The notes under the pieces: generated by a model
What the model was told of the DNA's origin: nothing
Seen by the model: the letters and a program-made list of their open reading frames with translations, nothing else
Databases searched by the model: none
Assembly (NCBI RefSeq): GCF_000517625.1
Contig: NZ_CP007055.1
Span: 682,001 to 746,000, forward strand
DNA length: 64,000 bases
Direction of reading: 5' to 3'
Source: Halostagnicola larsenii XH-48
GTDB lineage: Archaea > Halobacteriota > Halobacteria > Halobacteriales > Natrialbaceae
Translations under genes and position numbers: made by a program
Part shown: positions 1-7,884 of the stretch, in pieces
Position numbering within the stretch: position 1 is the stretch's first letter
Layout: every line of letters begins with the position of its first letter

Positions 1-112
1 TCATCGATGGGAGTCCGTCTGTGACGCCGCGGCGGAAAACTGACGACTGCGTCGGTGGCCGTGCCGGTGATGATCTGGCTGGCTGATGAGCGCGAATCGG
101 GTGCCAGCCCCG

Positions 113-256
113 TTAATCGCCCGCATGAAAGAGATTGAGTTCGCTCGTCTCGTAGATGTTCATGAGTTCCGTGATCAGTTCGTCGTAGGATTCGTCGTCG
201 ATGCGCAGTTCGTCCAGGCGCTCTACCGTCTCTTCCTCGAGTTCGACTGATGGCAT
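113..256 (-). CDS. Small antitoxin-like protein (47 aa)
   Basis: A 47-residue acidic protein that begins MPSVELEEETVERLDELR and continues with DDESYDELITELMNIY. This strand-helix-helix pattern resembles the small VapB-like/DUF7557-type proteins of haloarchaea, which often sit next to PIN toxins. I place the start at the ATG at 254-256 because upstream translation is arginine- and serine-rich and unlike a haloarchaeal protein. No toxin is visible: the 112 bases between its stop and the window edge contain no start-bearing ORF. A toxin partner is therefore unproven, and it may be a solitary antitoxin-like protein. Confidence 0.6.
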   Translation of the reverse strand: MPSVELEEETVERLDELRIDDESYDELITELMNIYETSELNLFHAGD

Positions 257-392
257 ACCCGATAGTACGGCGTCGACGGGCAAAAACACCGCGGCGACAC
301 TGTGTGTTGGTGAAACGTCTGGATCCGTGAGACCGATCGACCGGGAGGCGCAAGTCACAGCACCTTTAGGCTGGCTCCGTGAGGGTAGACGT

Positions 393-683
393 ATGACAGA
401 CGAAGTAGAGACGATCACCTTCTCGATAGACGCGGACGGCGAAGAAACGGAGACCGTAACGGTGCCGGCGGGCCTCGTCGACATCGTCGCCGAGGGCGAC
501 CAGAGCCCGACCGAAACGCTCGGCGACGTCGCGCTGCTCTCGTTCGCGAGTCGCGCCCACCACGTCGTCCACCACGGCGAAGGGTCGGACGAAGAACTCG
601 AGGCACAGGAGGCTCGAGTCATGGACCTCTTCGAGGAGCGGTTCGGCGTCACGTTCGGCGAAGCGACCGGCCACCAGCACTGA
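393..683 (+). CDS. Conserved haloarchaeal hypothetical protein (96 aa)
   Basis: A 96-residue acidic protein starting MTDEVETITFSIDADG and ending in a GHQH tail. It looks like a small beta-rich N-terminal half followed by a helical half with a His pair (AHHVVHHG, about residues 59-66). The ATG at 393 is preferred to the longer in-frame extension, which reads as Ser/Arg-rich non-coding translation. It is monocistronic and divergent from the small gene at 113-256. I recognise the style of a conserved haloarchaeal small family but assign no function. Confidence 0.7.
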   Translation: MTDEVETITFSIDADGEETETVTVPAGLVDIVAEGDQSPTETLGDVALLSFASRAHHVVHHGEGSDEELEAQEARVMDLFEERFGVTFGEATGHQH

Positions 684-826
684 TCGGACGACCGACTCGT
701 TTTTCGGCGGCTGCGATCGATCTGTAACCCTGCGTTTCTCGCGGAGTGACCGATACAACGTTGGGTCGAGGCGGTTCGAACACCGCTCTTCGCAAAATTT
801 AGGTTCGATTGCCTGAATGTCTTCCT

Positions 827-1177
827 ATGGGTTCGTTCTGGAATCTCGCTCGAGAGCGGTTCAGCCTCCGCGACACTGTCGTACTTCTCGCGATTCTCGG
901 CGTCGTTGCCGTCATCTTTGACAGCTCCGTCGGTACCTATCTCGCTATCGTCGGCGCTATCGCCGCGCTCAACCTCGGTTACGTGTTCGCCGATACACGC
1001 GGGTTCGACCGCGATCTCGTTTCGTTCGCCGTCGTGCTGTTGGCGACAGCCGTCATCGCCGTCATCATCGTCCTCGAGCCCGTCGGACTCGAGTACTATG
1101 CCTTGCTCTCCATCGGCGTTATCGGCTCTCTCTTACTGGCTAACAGCGTCTTTCCGCGCAGTCGACTTCCGTTTTGA
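827..1177 (+). CDS. Small integral membrane protein, 4 predicted TM segments (116 aa)
   Basis: A 116-residue membrane protein: a short amphipathic N-terminus (GSFWNLARERFSLRD) followed by about four hydrophobic segments, the last near the C-terminus (YYALLSIGVIGSLLLA). The ATG at 827 is chosen over the in-frame TTG at 809 because an AT-rich TATA-like element at 794-801 lies about 29 nt upstream, the normal spacing for a leaderless transcript. No catalytic motifs are visible. The function is unknown and it stands alone, convergent with the large surface-protein gene. Confidence 0.65.
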   Translation: MGSFWNLARERFSLRDTVVLLAILGVVAVIFDSSVGTYLAIVGAIAALNLGYVFADTRGFDRDLVSFAVVLLATAVIAVIIVLEPVGLEYYALLSIGVIGSLLLANSVFPRSRLPF

Positions 1178-1283
1178 AGGGGAGTACCCGCGGGAGAGCG
1201 CCCGTGGCACGAAACCAGGAAGAAGCGACTGACTGGAACGGAGACGGCGTCGAACCTCCGCCGCCGAGACGCTACGAGGCGAC

Positions 1284-4200
1284 TCAGTTGACCGCCTCGG
1301 TCACTCGAGCGCTTTCGTTTACGCCGTTCGTGGGGCCGCCATCCCCACCGGCGTCGGCCCCACCGTCGTTCTGCGGCGAGTTCGCCGGCGGCTCGTCCGC
1401 ATTCGCGTCCCCTTCTCCCGGAGAACTCTCGGATGCCTCGTCCGTCGTCGCGTCCTCCTCGAGCGGTGCGCCCTCGTTATCGCCGTCGGCGGCCCCCGCG
1501 TTTCCGGGGTCGGCAGCCTCGGCTCCGTCGCCTTCCGTTTCACCGTCGACGGGATCGCCGCCTTCGGTCGTCCCATCGTCCTCGGTCGGCTCGTCGTCTT
1601 CAGCTATCCCATTGTCCGCGGTTGATTCGTCCGCGTCCGACGTGTCCACCTCTCCGGTCACGTTCTCGCCGTCATCGACCCCCTGGTCGACTGCGCCTGT
1701 CTCCTCCGGCGGTGATTCGATGGTCACCGTCGCCGTGTCGCTGTCGTTCTCGCTCGAGACCGTCGCGTCGTACTCGCCGGGCTCGAGGTCGTCCGTTTCG
1801 ACGACGAACGAGACCGTCTCGCTCTCGTCTGCTGTGAGCGAAACCGCGTTGGACCCCGTTGTGCCGTCGACCTCGAAATCTATCGACTGTTCGCCCGCTT
1901 CTTCCCCGACGTTCTCAACGTCGACCTCGAGCGGAAGGTCCTCGCCCTGTTCGACCGGTTCGGTCGGCTCGAGAATATCGACCGCGAACGCGGCCGGCTC
2001 GGTCGGATCGATCTCGCCCGCGGGATCCGTTTCGACGACGATCGGTTCGTCGTAGTCGTAGAAGCCCATGTCGACGATCCAGGCGAGTCGTTCGTCGTCG
2101 TCCTCGGGCGTCCAGTCGACGGTGAAGGAGTTCGATCCGGGTTCGAGTTCGGTCGGCGGCTGGTCGTCGGTGGTCCCCTCGAGTTCGCTCTCGACGACCA
2201 GGTCCGCGTCGTTCGGGTTGTCGTAGCCGAACGTCACCTCGATGCCGTCGTCGGTCGGCGTCGTGTCCTCGACGGCGAGTTCGGGACGCTCCGGACGCAC
2301 CTCCTCGACGCACTCGCTCGCGTTCGGATTCGCGTAATCGATGCTCCCGGGAGTCGCGTCGGGCGAACTGAAGCCGACGATGGCCGCGCCGAAGTCGCCG
2401 CCGGGAATCTCGACGATCGGTCCCTCGTCAGTTTCGCTCACCGCGAAGTCCTCGCCGACCTCGAACACGACCGGCTCCTCGAGCGGGGCGTCGATATCGT
2501 CGCCGACCGTCACCGAGTACTCGCCCAGACTGTTTCCGATCCCGCCGCTCTCGTAGAAGGTCGTCGCCACGATGATTCGGTCGCCGTCCTCGAGCGACCC
2601 CGTCACCTCCGCCTGCGAACAGGTCGGGAACTCGGCCGCGAACGACTCGGGCGCATCGTCCGGTTCGACCGTGTACTCGACGGATTCGTTCTCGAGAACC
2701 TCGCCGTCGTCGAGCCCGTTCTCGCCCGTCGAAACCACCGTCACGTCGAGCGTCGTGTTCTCCTCGAGCGGCGGCTCGAGGGCGATCGTCTCGTTGGCGA
2801 TCGTTTCGTTCGCGTCGTACGGGCCACTCGAACCGATCTGGCTCCCCTCATCATCGGTTACGGTTAGTCCGTATTCGACCGTCGCGTTCGCCTCGTCGAC
2901 GACGAGCGTCGAGCCGTTCCCGGTCTGGTCGGCCACTTCGAGCGTCGCTTCGGGCTCGTCCGGTGGGTCGGGTTCGTCGTCCTCGAGCGTGTACTCGATC
3001 GACTCGTTGGCGAGTTCCGTCTCGTTTTCGACGTCCCGGATCGAGACGTCGACCGTCGTGTTCTCCTCGATGGGCGGCTCGAGATCGAGCGTCTCGTTCG
3101 TCACCGACTCGTTCGCCTCGAACGCGTCGCTTTCGGCCGTTTCGTTGCCGTATTCGGCAGTGATCGCGTACTCGACGGATGCGTTCGCCTCCTCGACGAG
3201 CAGCGTTTCGCCGTCGCCGTCCTGATCGCTCACCGAGAGTGTCGCCTCGGGTTCGGCCGGTGGCTCCGGCTCCTCGCCCTCGAGTGTGATGAACGCGCTG
3301 TCGGCGACCGGCGTGCCGCCCTGCGCGACGTACGGCTCGTCGTCTGCGCCGTCGCTCTCGACGTACTGGAACGTTTCTTCGCCGGTCGTGTCGTGGTGGA
3401 CCGCCGCGACGACCGGCCCGTCCTCGGAGAGCGGTTCGTTCAGTTCGATCTCGACGTCCTCGTGATCGCCCGACTCGAGATATTCCGAGTTCCCGATGAC
3501 CCCCTCCGGGTCGAGGCCGATGTCGAGGCCGCCGTAAACCGCGACGAACCCGCCCTCCGAGAGCGAGACGTTGTCGACGGTGACGGTTTCGCCGGTGCTG
3601 TTCTGGTCGTCGGTGGAAATCGATGCGTTGCCCTCGAGTTCGTCGACCGCATCGACCCGCTGGACGACCTCGATTTCGACGTACTGGACGATCTGGGATT
3701 CGTCGTCGATTCCTTCCGCAACGGCGTACGCGACCGCATCACTGGCCGTCTCCTGGGCCAGGAGTTGCAGCTGCGAGACGCTGATCTGCTGGGACTGTAT
3801 CGCGCTTGCGATCTCCTGACAGGCGCTCGAGGCCGCGATCTGCACCTGTTCGATCGACGCCTCCTGTGACTGGCCTAACGCGCCACTAGACGCACCCTCG
3901 GCCAGCGTCTGTACCTGCACGATGTCGACGACCTGCGTCTGGCGGACGGCGCCCTCGCCGGCACCGAACGCTGCGGCCTGGACCTGTTCGATTTCGACGG
4001 TCTGGCGTTGAATCGCCGAATCGAGGGCTCCCGTCGCCGCCCCGGTCGCCGCCGCCTGAATTTGAGTGATCGAGACCGCCTGTTGCTGGACGAGCACGCC
4101 CTGTGCGCTACCGTCAGCTGCAGCCTGAATCTGTTCGACCGATGCTTCTTGGCTCTGGACGATCGCGCCCGTCGCCGCGCCGAACGAGGCTTCATGAACC

Positions 4201-5330
4201 TGCGTGATCGAAATCCGCTGTACCTGCTCTATCGAGACCGTCTGGAGCTGTTTCAGCGGCCCCATGGCAGCGCCGTGGGCCGCTGCTTGCGTCTGCTCGA
4301 CGCTCACCTCTTGTTGCTGGACGAGCGCTCCTTTCGCGGCTCCCGTCGCAGCTTTCTGGATCTGCTTGATCGTTACCTCCTGTCGCTGTTCGACTTCGAG
4401 TCGCTGCTCCCCCTCGAGGGCCGCTTCGGTGCTCCCCTCGAGTGCGCCGCCTGCCGCGCCCGCCGCGGCGGACTGGACGTGCTCGAGCGTGACCCGCTGG
4501 CGCTGTTCGGTCGTGATCGTCTGGTACTGCTCTAAGACGCCGTAGGCCGATCCCTGCGCGGCTTCCTGGATCTTCGGCGCGCGATCGACCCCGGTTTCCC
4601 CCGCGCTGGCTGCTGCGCCCGTAGCTGCGCCGAAACTCGCCACCTGTAGCTGTTCGACCGTCACGCGCTGGTGGTGGGCTATCGCACCGTGGGCCGCGCC
4701 CCAGGTCGCGCTCTGCATCTGGCTCGCGTTGACCGTCTGGGATTGCGAGAGCGTGCCCTCCGTCGCACCGGAAACGACGGCCTGGACCTGCGTCGCGTTG
4801 GCCGCCTGGGCTTGCATCAGCGAGCCGTGGACCGCCCCCGCCGTCGCGGCCTGAATCTGTTCTGCATCCGCCTCCTGATATTGGCCAGCGGACGCGTTCG
4901 CCCCCTCGAGCGCCGCCGCTCGCTGCTCGGCTGTGATCTCCACGCCCTGCGATTGGGCGAGTTCGATGCCCTCCTCGACACCGGCTTCGACGGCGTCTTG
5001 ACCCTCCTGCGTGAGCGACGCGGCCGCGGTCGCCGACTGCGCCGGGCCGGATATCGGCTGTGCCGGGCTAGATACCGACTGTGGCGGACCGGATGCCGAT
5101 TGCGTCGGACCGGACGCCATCGAGACCGTCTCGAGGTGGCTGTCCTCCGTCGCGGTGAACTCTGTTACGCCAACCCGATCGCGCGCGTTCCCGTCGTCGA
5201 CGTTCTCGAGAGCGGCGTCGTTCATCGACTCCCGGTCGGACAGCCCGCCACCGAGAAACGGCAGGGCGACGACGCTCAGGACCACCGAAACGGCGATAAC
5301 CGTCGATACGGCGGGTTTCAGGTGGCTCAT
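1284..5330 (-). CDS. Large secreted repeat protein with 23-residue Gln/Ala/Gly repeats, DUF7282-like and CARDB-like domains
   Basis: A 1348-residue exported protein. Residues 8-30 form a hydrophobic signal segment (VSTVIAVSVVLSVVALPF). Residues about 73-100 hold short SGPxQS repeats. Residues about 130-540 hold roughly 16 degenerate copies of a 23-residue unit of the form (V/A)S(I/V)EQ(I/V)QAAAxGAAxGALxQxQ. Residues about 578-690 resemble the haloarchaeal DUF7282 domain (DNVSLSEGGFVAVYGG). They are followed by two copies of an N-glycosylation-sequon-rich beta module (ENTT, NESI, NETI), further beta modules of which the last is CARDB-like (about 1115-1205), and a 140-residue Asp/Glu/Gly tail. 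There is no PGF-CTERM or C-terminal membrane helix, so it may be released or held by the N-terminal segment. It is probably a cell-surface or adhesin-like protein; its binding partner is unknown. Confidence 0.8.
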   Translation of the reverse strand: MSHLKPAVSTVIAVSVVLSVVALPFLGGGLSDRESMNDAALENVDDGNARDRVGVTEFTATEDSHLETVSMASGPTQSASGPPQSVSSPAQPISGPAQSATAAASLTQEGQDAVEAGVEEGIELAQSQGVEITAEQRAAALEGANASAGQYQEADAEQIQAATAGAVHGSLMQAQAANATQVQAVVSGATEGTLSQSQTVNASQMQSATWGAAHGAIAHHQRVTVEQLQVASFGAATGAAASAGETGVDRAPKIQEAAQGSAYGVLEQYQTITTEQRQRVTLEHVQSAAAGAAGGALEGSTEAALEGEQRLEVEQRQEVTIKQIQKAATGAAKGALVQQQEVSVEQTQAAAHGAAMGPLKQLQTVSIEQVQRISITQVHEASFGAATGAIVQSQEASVEQIQAAADGSAQGVLVQQQAVSITQIQAAATGAATGALDSAIQRQTVEIEQVQAAAFGAGEGAVRQTQVVDIVQVQTLAEGASSGALGQSQEASIEQVQIAASSACQEIASAIQSQQISVSQLQLLAQETASDAVAYAVAEGIDDESQIVQYVEIEVVQRVDAVDELEGNASISTDDQNSTGETVTVDNVSLSEGGFVAVYGGLDIGLDPEGVIGNSEYLESGDHEDVEIELNEPLSEDGPVVAAVHHDTTGEETFQYVESDGADDEPYVAQGGTPVADSAFITLEGEEPEPPAEPEATLSVSDQDGDGETLLVEEANASVEYAITAEYGNETAESDAFEANESVTNETLDLEPPIEENTTVDVSIRDVENETELANESIEYTLEDDEPDPPDEPEATLEVADQTGNGSTLVVDEANATVEYGLTVTDDEGSQIGSSGPYDANETIANETIALEPPLEENTTLDVTVVSTGENGLDDGEVLENESVEYTVEPDDAPESFAAEFPTCSQAEVTGSLEDGDRIIVATTFYESGGIGNSLGEYSVTVGDDIDAPLEEPVVFEVGEDFAVSETDEGPIVEIPGGDFGAAIVGFSSPDATPGSIDYANPNASECVEEVRPERPELAVEDTTPTDDGIEVTFGYDNPNDADLVVESELEGTTDDQPPTELEPGSNSFTVDWTPEDDDERLAWIVDMGFYDYDEPIVVETDPAGEIDPTEPAAFAVDILEPTEPVEQGEDLPLEVDVENVGEEAGEQSIDFEVDGTTGSNAVSLTADESETVSFVVETDDLEPGEYDATVSSENDSDTATVTIESPPEETGAVDQGVDDGENVTGEVDTSDADESTADNGIAEDDEPTEDDGTTEGGDPVDGETEGDGAEAADPGNAGAADGDNEGAPLEEDATTDEASESSPGEGDANADEPPANSPQNDGGADAGGDGGPTNGVNESARVTEAVN
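3711..4943 (-). repeat. Tandem array of ~16 degenerate 69-bp units within the surface-protein gene
   Basis: The region encodes residues about 130-540 of the surface protein. Successive units can be read as ITAEQ..., DAEQIQAATAGAVHGSL, NATQVQAVVSGATEGTL, NASQMQSATWGAAHGAI, TVEQLQVASFGAATGAA and so on to SVSQLQLLAQETASDAV. Most units are 23 codons. A few carry insertions, for example an extra 8-residue EQRQxVTx half-unit before copies near residues 275, 313 and 367. The copies have diverged at DNA level, so this is an old protein repeat rather than a recent satellite. Confidence 0.85.
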
Positions 5331-5702
5331 CGGCTTTCTCGCCCCTTGGCGCCGGTCGTTTCCCGATCAGCCGTCGCCGCCGACTCGTTCGTTCGGCCAT
5401 TGCCGCCCGATTCACGATCCTGATTTCCCCTCGCCACGTCTCCCGTGCTATCTATCCCCATACAACCGACCACCGGGACGAATCGGCGCTTAAGCACCCC
5501 GTTCGTTCCAGTTAGGGGGGCGATACAACCTCGGATTGCCGCGAACTCGTGTTTGGAGAATCTCCCACACCGAGCGACGTCCCGAGATATTCTGCCACTC
5601 GAGACTCGAGCGAGGGACCGCTCGAATCATCGTCGTATCCGACAGGTAAGATTCGATTAGGGTCGTCGTCGCGGGGCGGTGTGGGTTGCGGGGCGAAACT
5701 CG
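5331..5702. other. Intergenic region between surface-protein gene and bioY
   Basis: About 370 bases between the divergent surface-protein and bioY genes. ORFs on both strands read as Arg/Ser-rich non-coding translation. An AT-richer stretch around 5450-5465 could hold the surface-protein promoter with a long 5' UTR. The bioY promoter and operator lie just downstream and are listed separately. I see nothing else I can support. Confidence 0.5.
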
Positions 5703-5730
5703 GTAAACCGAAGTTTTGATAGCGGTTTAC
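5703..5730 (+). promoter_or_regulatory. Putative BirA-type biotin operator overlapping the bioY TATA box
   Basis: A perfect 8-bp inverted repeat, GTAAACCG (5703-5710) and CGGTTTAC (5723-5730), separated by 12 nt. Written as GTAAACC-N14-GGTTTAC it matches the general architecture of BirA boxes known from bacterial biotin operons. The spacer holds a TATA-like TTTTGATA (5713-5720) centred about 28 nt before the bioY ATG, so a bound dimer would block transcription initiation directly. Regulation by a biotin-protein-ligase repressor is inferred; no birA gene lies in the window. Confidence 0.65.
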
Positions 5731-5744
5731 GGACGAGAAGGGGT

Positions 5745-6320
5745 ATGCAAACCGAACAGGGGTCGGTCGATCTCGTCGAGGGGGACGTGGTCCGGGTGTT
5801 CGCTCGAGCGGCGTTGCTCGCCGCGCTGATGGGGGCGACCGCGTTCGTCGCAATACCGGTTGCGGGGGTTCCGGGAACCCTTCAGATGCTCGTCGTCTTT
5901 CTCGCCGGGTTGTATCTGGGTCCGGTGTGGGGGCCGTTCGCGATCGTCCTGTACCTGCTCGCGGGCACCCTCGGTGCGCCGATCTTTTCCGGCGGCAACA
6001 GCGGACTCGGCGTCGTGCTGGGACCGTACGGTGGGTTCCTCTTGACGTTCCCGATCGGAGCCGTGCTCATCGGTGCGATCGTCCACCGCGGACGCGACCT
6101 CCGCGATCCGGCATCGGTCTCCCTCCCAGTCGTCGTCTTCGCGCTCGTCGTTGCGACGACAGCCGTCTACCTCGTCGGGTTTCTGTGGTACGCATGGGTT
6201 TCCGAAATGGCCGTTCTCGAGGCGTTCACCGTCGTTGCACTCCCGTTGATCCCGGGCGACCTGCTCAAGATGGCCGCCGCGGTCGCGATCGTTCGATCCG
6301 GCCTCATCGAGGCGACGTGA
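5745..6320 (+). CDS. bioY: Biotin transporter substrate-specificity component BioY
   Basis: A 191-residue membrane protein with about six hydrophobic helices. It matches BioY, the S component of the ECF biotin importer: ARAALLAALMGATAFVAIPV at the first helix, then a GVPGTLQMLVVFLAG block, LYLLAGTLGAPIFSGGNSGLGVVLGPYGGF, and a C-terminal LIPGDLLKMAAA helix. The length is typical of the family. The ATG at 5745 follows a TATA-like element at the leaderless spacing and a BirA-like operator. It is the first gene of a three-gene unit with the energising ATPase (22 nt downstream) and the T component. Confidence 0.95.
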   Translation: MQTEQGSVDLVEGDVVRVFARAALLAALMGATAFVAIPVAGVPGTLQMLVVFLAGLYLGPVWGPFAIVLYLLAGTLGAPIFSGGNSGLGVVLGPYGGFLLTFPIGAVLIGAIVHRGRDLRDPASVSLPVVVFALVVATTAVYLVGFLWYAWVSEMAVLEAFTVVALPLIPGDLLKMAAAVAIVRSGLIEAT

Positions 6321-6342
6321 GGACACAGACCCACCAACACAC

Positions 6343-7044
6343 ATGATCGAATTCCGATCCGTCACCTACGGCTTCGACGACCACGCGGTGCTCGAGGACT
6401 GTTCGCTCGAGATCGAAGACGGCGAGTTCGTCCTGCTGGCGGGCGCGAACGGGAGCGGAAAAACGACGCTTCTGCGGCACTGTAACGGGCTGTTATCGCC
6501 CGACTCCGGCGAGGTGCTCGTCGACGGCGTCTCGGTCGCGGAAAATCCTGTCGCCGCACGAACGGCCACCGGAATGGTGTTTCAACACCCGCGAGATCAG
6601 TTCGTCGCGGCGACCGTCGCCAGCGACGTCGCCTTCGGTCCCGAAAACCTCGGCCTCCCGCATGCGGAGATCGATCGTCGCGTCGAGGACTCGCTCGCGG
6701 CTGTGAACCTCGAGGGGCGAGGCGACGAACGCATCGATACGCTCTCGGGCGGCGAGCAATCCCGGGTCGCCATCGCTGGCGCGCTGGCGATGGAACCGAC
6801 GCATCTGCTGTTGGACGAGCCGTTTACCGGTCTCGACGAACCGTCGCGCGAGGCCGTCATCGAGCGACTCGAGTCGCTCTCGAGTGACGGAACGGGCGTC
6901 GTACTCGCGACCCACGACCTGCGAGACGTCAGCCGTCTCGCGGACCGGATCGTCGTGATGCGAGGGGGAGAGATACTCGAGGACGGCCCGTCGTCGCGGG
7001 TGCTAGAGCGCCTGGACGGCCTCGACGTGCGAGCACCGTCATGA
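6343..7044 (+). CDS. bioM: ECF transporter ATPase, biotin module (BioM/CbiO family)
   Basis: A 233-residue ABC ATPase. It has a Walker A (GANGSGKTT, about residues 34-42), Q-loop region (FQHPRDQ), ABC signature LSGGEQ (about residues 131-136), Walker B HLLLDEP (about 151-157) and switch His (ATHDLRD). The short, single-domain form and its place between BioY and an EcfT-like protein identify it as the ATPase that powers the biotin ECF importer. Its stop codon overlaps the ATG of a 46-codon ORF (ATGA at 7041-7044), which in turn runs into the next gene. Confidence 0.93.
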   Translation: MIEFRSVTYGFDDHAVLEDCSLEIEDGEFVLLAGANGSGKTTLLRHCNGLLSPDSGEVLVDGVSVAENPVAARTATGMVFQHPRDQFVAATVASDVAFGPENLGLPHAEIDRRVEDSLAAVNLEGRGDERIDTLSGGEQSRVAIAGALAMEPTHLLLDEPFTGLDEPSREAVIERLESLSSDGTGVVLATHDLRDVSRLADRIVVMRGGEILEDGPSSRVLERLDGLDVRAPS

Positions 7045-7181
7045 TCGCCACCATCGGCGCGATCGCCAGTATCGACGTAATCGCCGCCACACAGCGGGCG
7101 GGAGCCCTCGGACGCTGCCTCGAGATGTCCCATCACTCCGTCGAACGAACCGTCTCTGGGGGTGCTCGAGACGAATGTTGA
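7041..7181 (+). CDS. Possible 46-aa coupling ORF bridging bioM and bioN
   Basis: A 46-codon ORF starts in the ATGA overlap with the bioM stop and ends with a TGA at 7179-7181, four bases past the start of the bioN ATG (7175). It reads MIATIGAIASIDVIAATQRAG and ends ARDEC. About 70% of third positions are G or C, compatible with coding but not decisive. The arrangement would let ribosomes pass from bioM into bioN, so it may serve translational coupling rather than make a functional peptide. It could also be chance. Confidence 0.3.
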   Translation: MIATIGAIASIDVIAATQRAGALGRCLEMSHHSVERTVSGGARDEC

Positions 7182-7879
7182 CCTACGAGCCGGACGATAC
7201 CTTCGCACACCGCTTAGATCCGCGCTCGAAGCTGGCGGTAACGGTCGGATTCGCCGCGACGGCGCTTGCACACACCGAGGTCGTTCCGCTGATCGCGTTT
7301 ACCGGCTTCGTGCTGGTCGGACTCGCCGTCGCGGGTGTCGGGCTCTGGCAAGCCCTGTACGGGTATCGCTTCGCGCTCGTGATCCTGGCGGCCGCGCCTG
7401 TCGTTTCGATGCTCACGCTCGGCTCTCCTTGGCTCGTCCTTCCGGACGCGGTCGGTCCCGCACTGGCCAGTTACCGCGTCCTCTTGCTCCTCCTGTTCAG
7501 CACCGCCTACGTCAGATCGACTCCGGCCCGCGACTCCCGAGCGGCGATTCAACGAACGATTCCCGGCAAACTCGGTCAACTGCTCGGCATGGGAGTCGGC
7601 CTGGTCTTCCGGTTCGTTCCGGTGGTCCTGAGCGATCTTCGACAGATTCGTCGAGCGATGGCCGCCCGACTCGGAACCGAACGCAGCACCGTCGACCGCG
7701 TCCGGCGAATCGGCATTCTCGGCCTCTCGAGAGCGTTCGCTCGAGCCGATCGGCTGTCGCTCGCGATGCAAGCGCGGTGTTTCTCGTGGAACCCGACGCT
7801 TCCCGCGCTCTCGTTCTCGCGGGTCGATTGGATCGTCTCCGCGCTCGGGCTTTTGCTCGCACTCTCGGCGCTGCTCTAG
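7175..7879 (+). CDS. bioN: ECF transporter transmembrane component, biotin module (BioN/EcfT family)
   Basis: A 234-residue membrane protein with the EcfT hallmark near its N-terminus (HRLDPRSKLAVTVGF), about five hydrophobic segments, and a C-terminal Arg-rich coupling region (QIRRAMAARLGTER, then RADRLSLAMQARCF) that corresponds to the conserved cytoplasmic helices contacting the ATPases. It completes the BioMNY importer. The ATG at 7175 lies inside the end of the small bridging ORF. The downstream neighbour is convergent, with only 5 nt between stops. Confidence 0.88.
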   Translation: MLTYEPDDTFAHRLDPRSKLAVTVGFAATALAHTEVVPLIAFTGFVLVGLAVAGVGLWQALYGYRFALVILAAAPVVSMLTLGSPWLVLPDAVGPALASYRVLLLLLFSTAYVRSTPARDSRAAIQRTIPGKLGQLLGMGVGLVFRFVPVVLSDLRQIRRAMAARLGTERSTVDRVRRIGILGLSRAFARADRLSLAMQARCFSWNPTLPALSFSRVDWIVSALGLLLALSALL

Positions 7880-7884
7880 CCCGC

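Noticed and set aside
1174-2055. Long Ser/Pro-rich ORF antisense to the surface-protein gene
   Set aside because: It is the antisense shadow of the acidic C-terminal tail; many other long antisense ORFs in the window have the same origin.
3711-4943. Possible CRISPR-like or satellite repeat
   Set aside because: The repeats keep reading frame and vary at synonymous and non-synonymous positions with no spacers; they are protein repeats.
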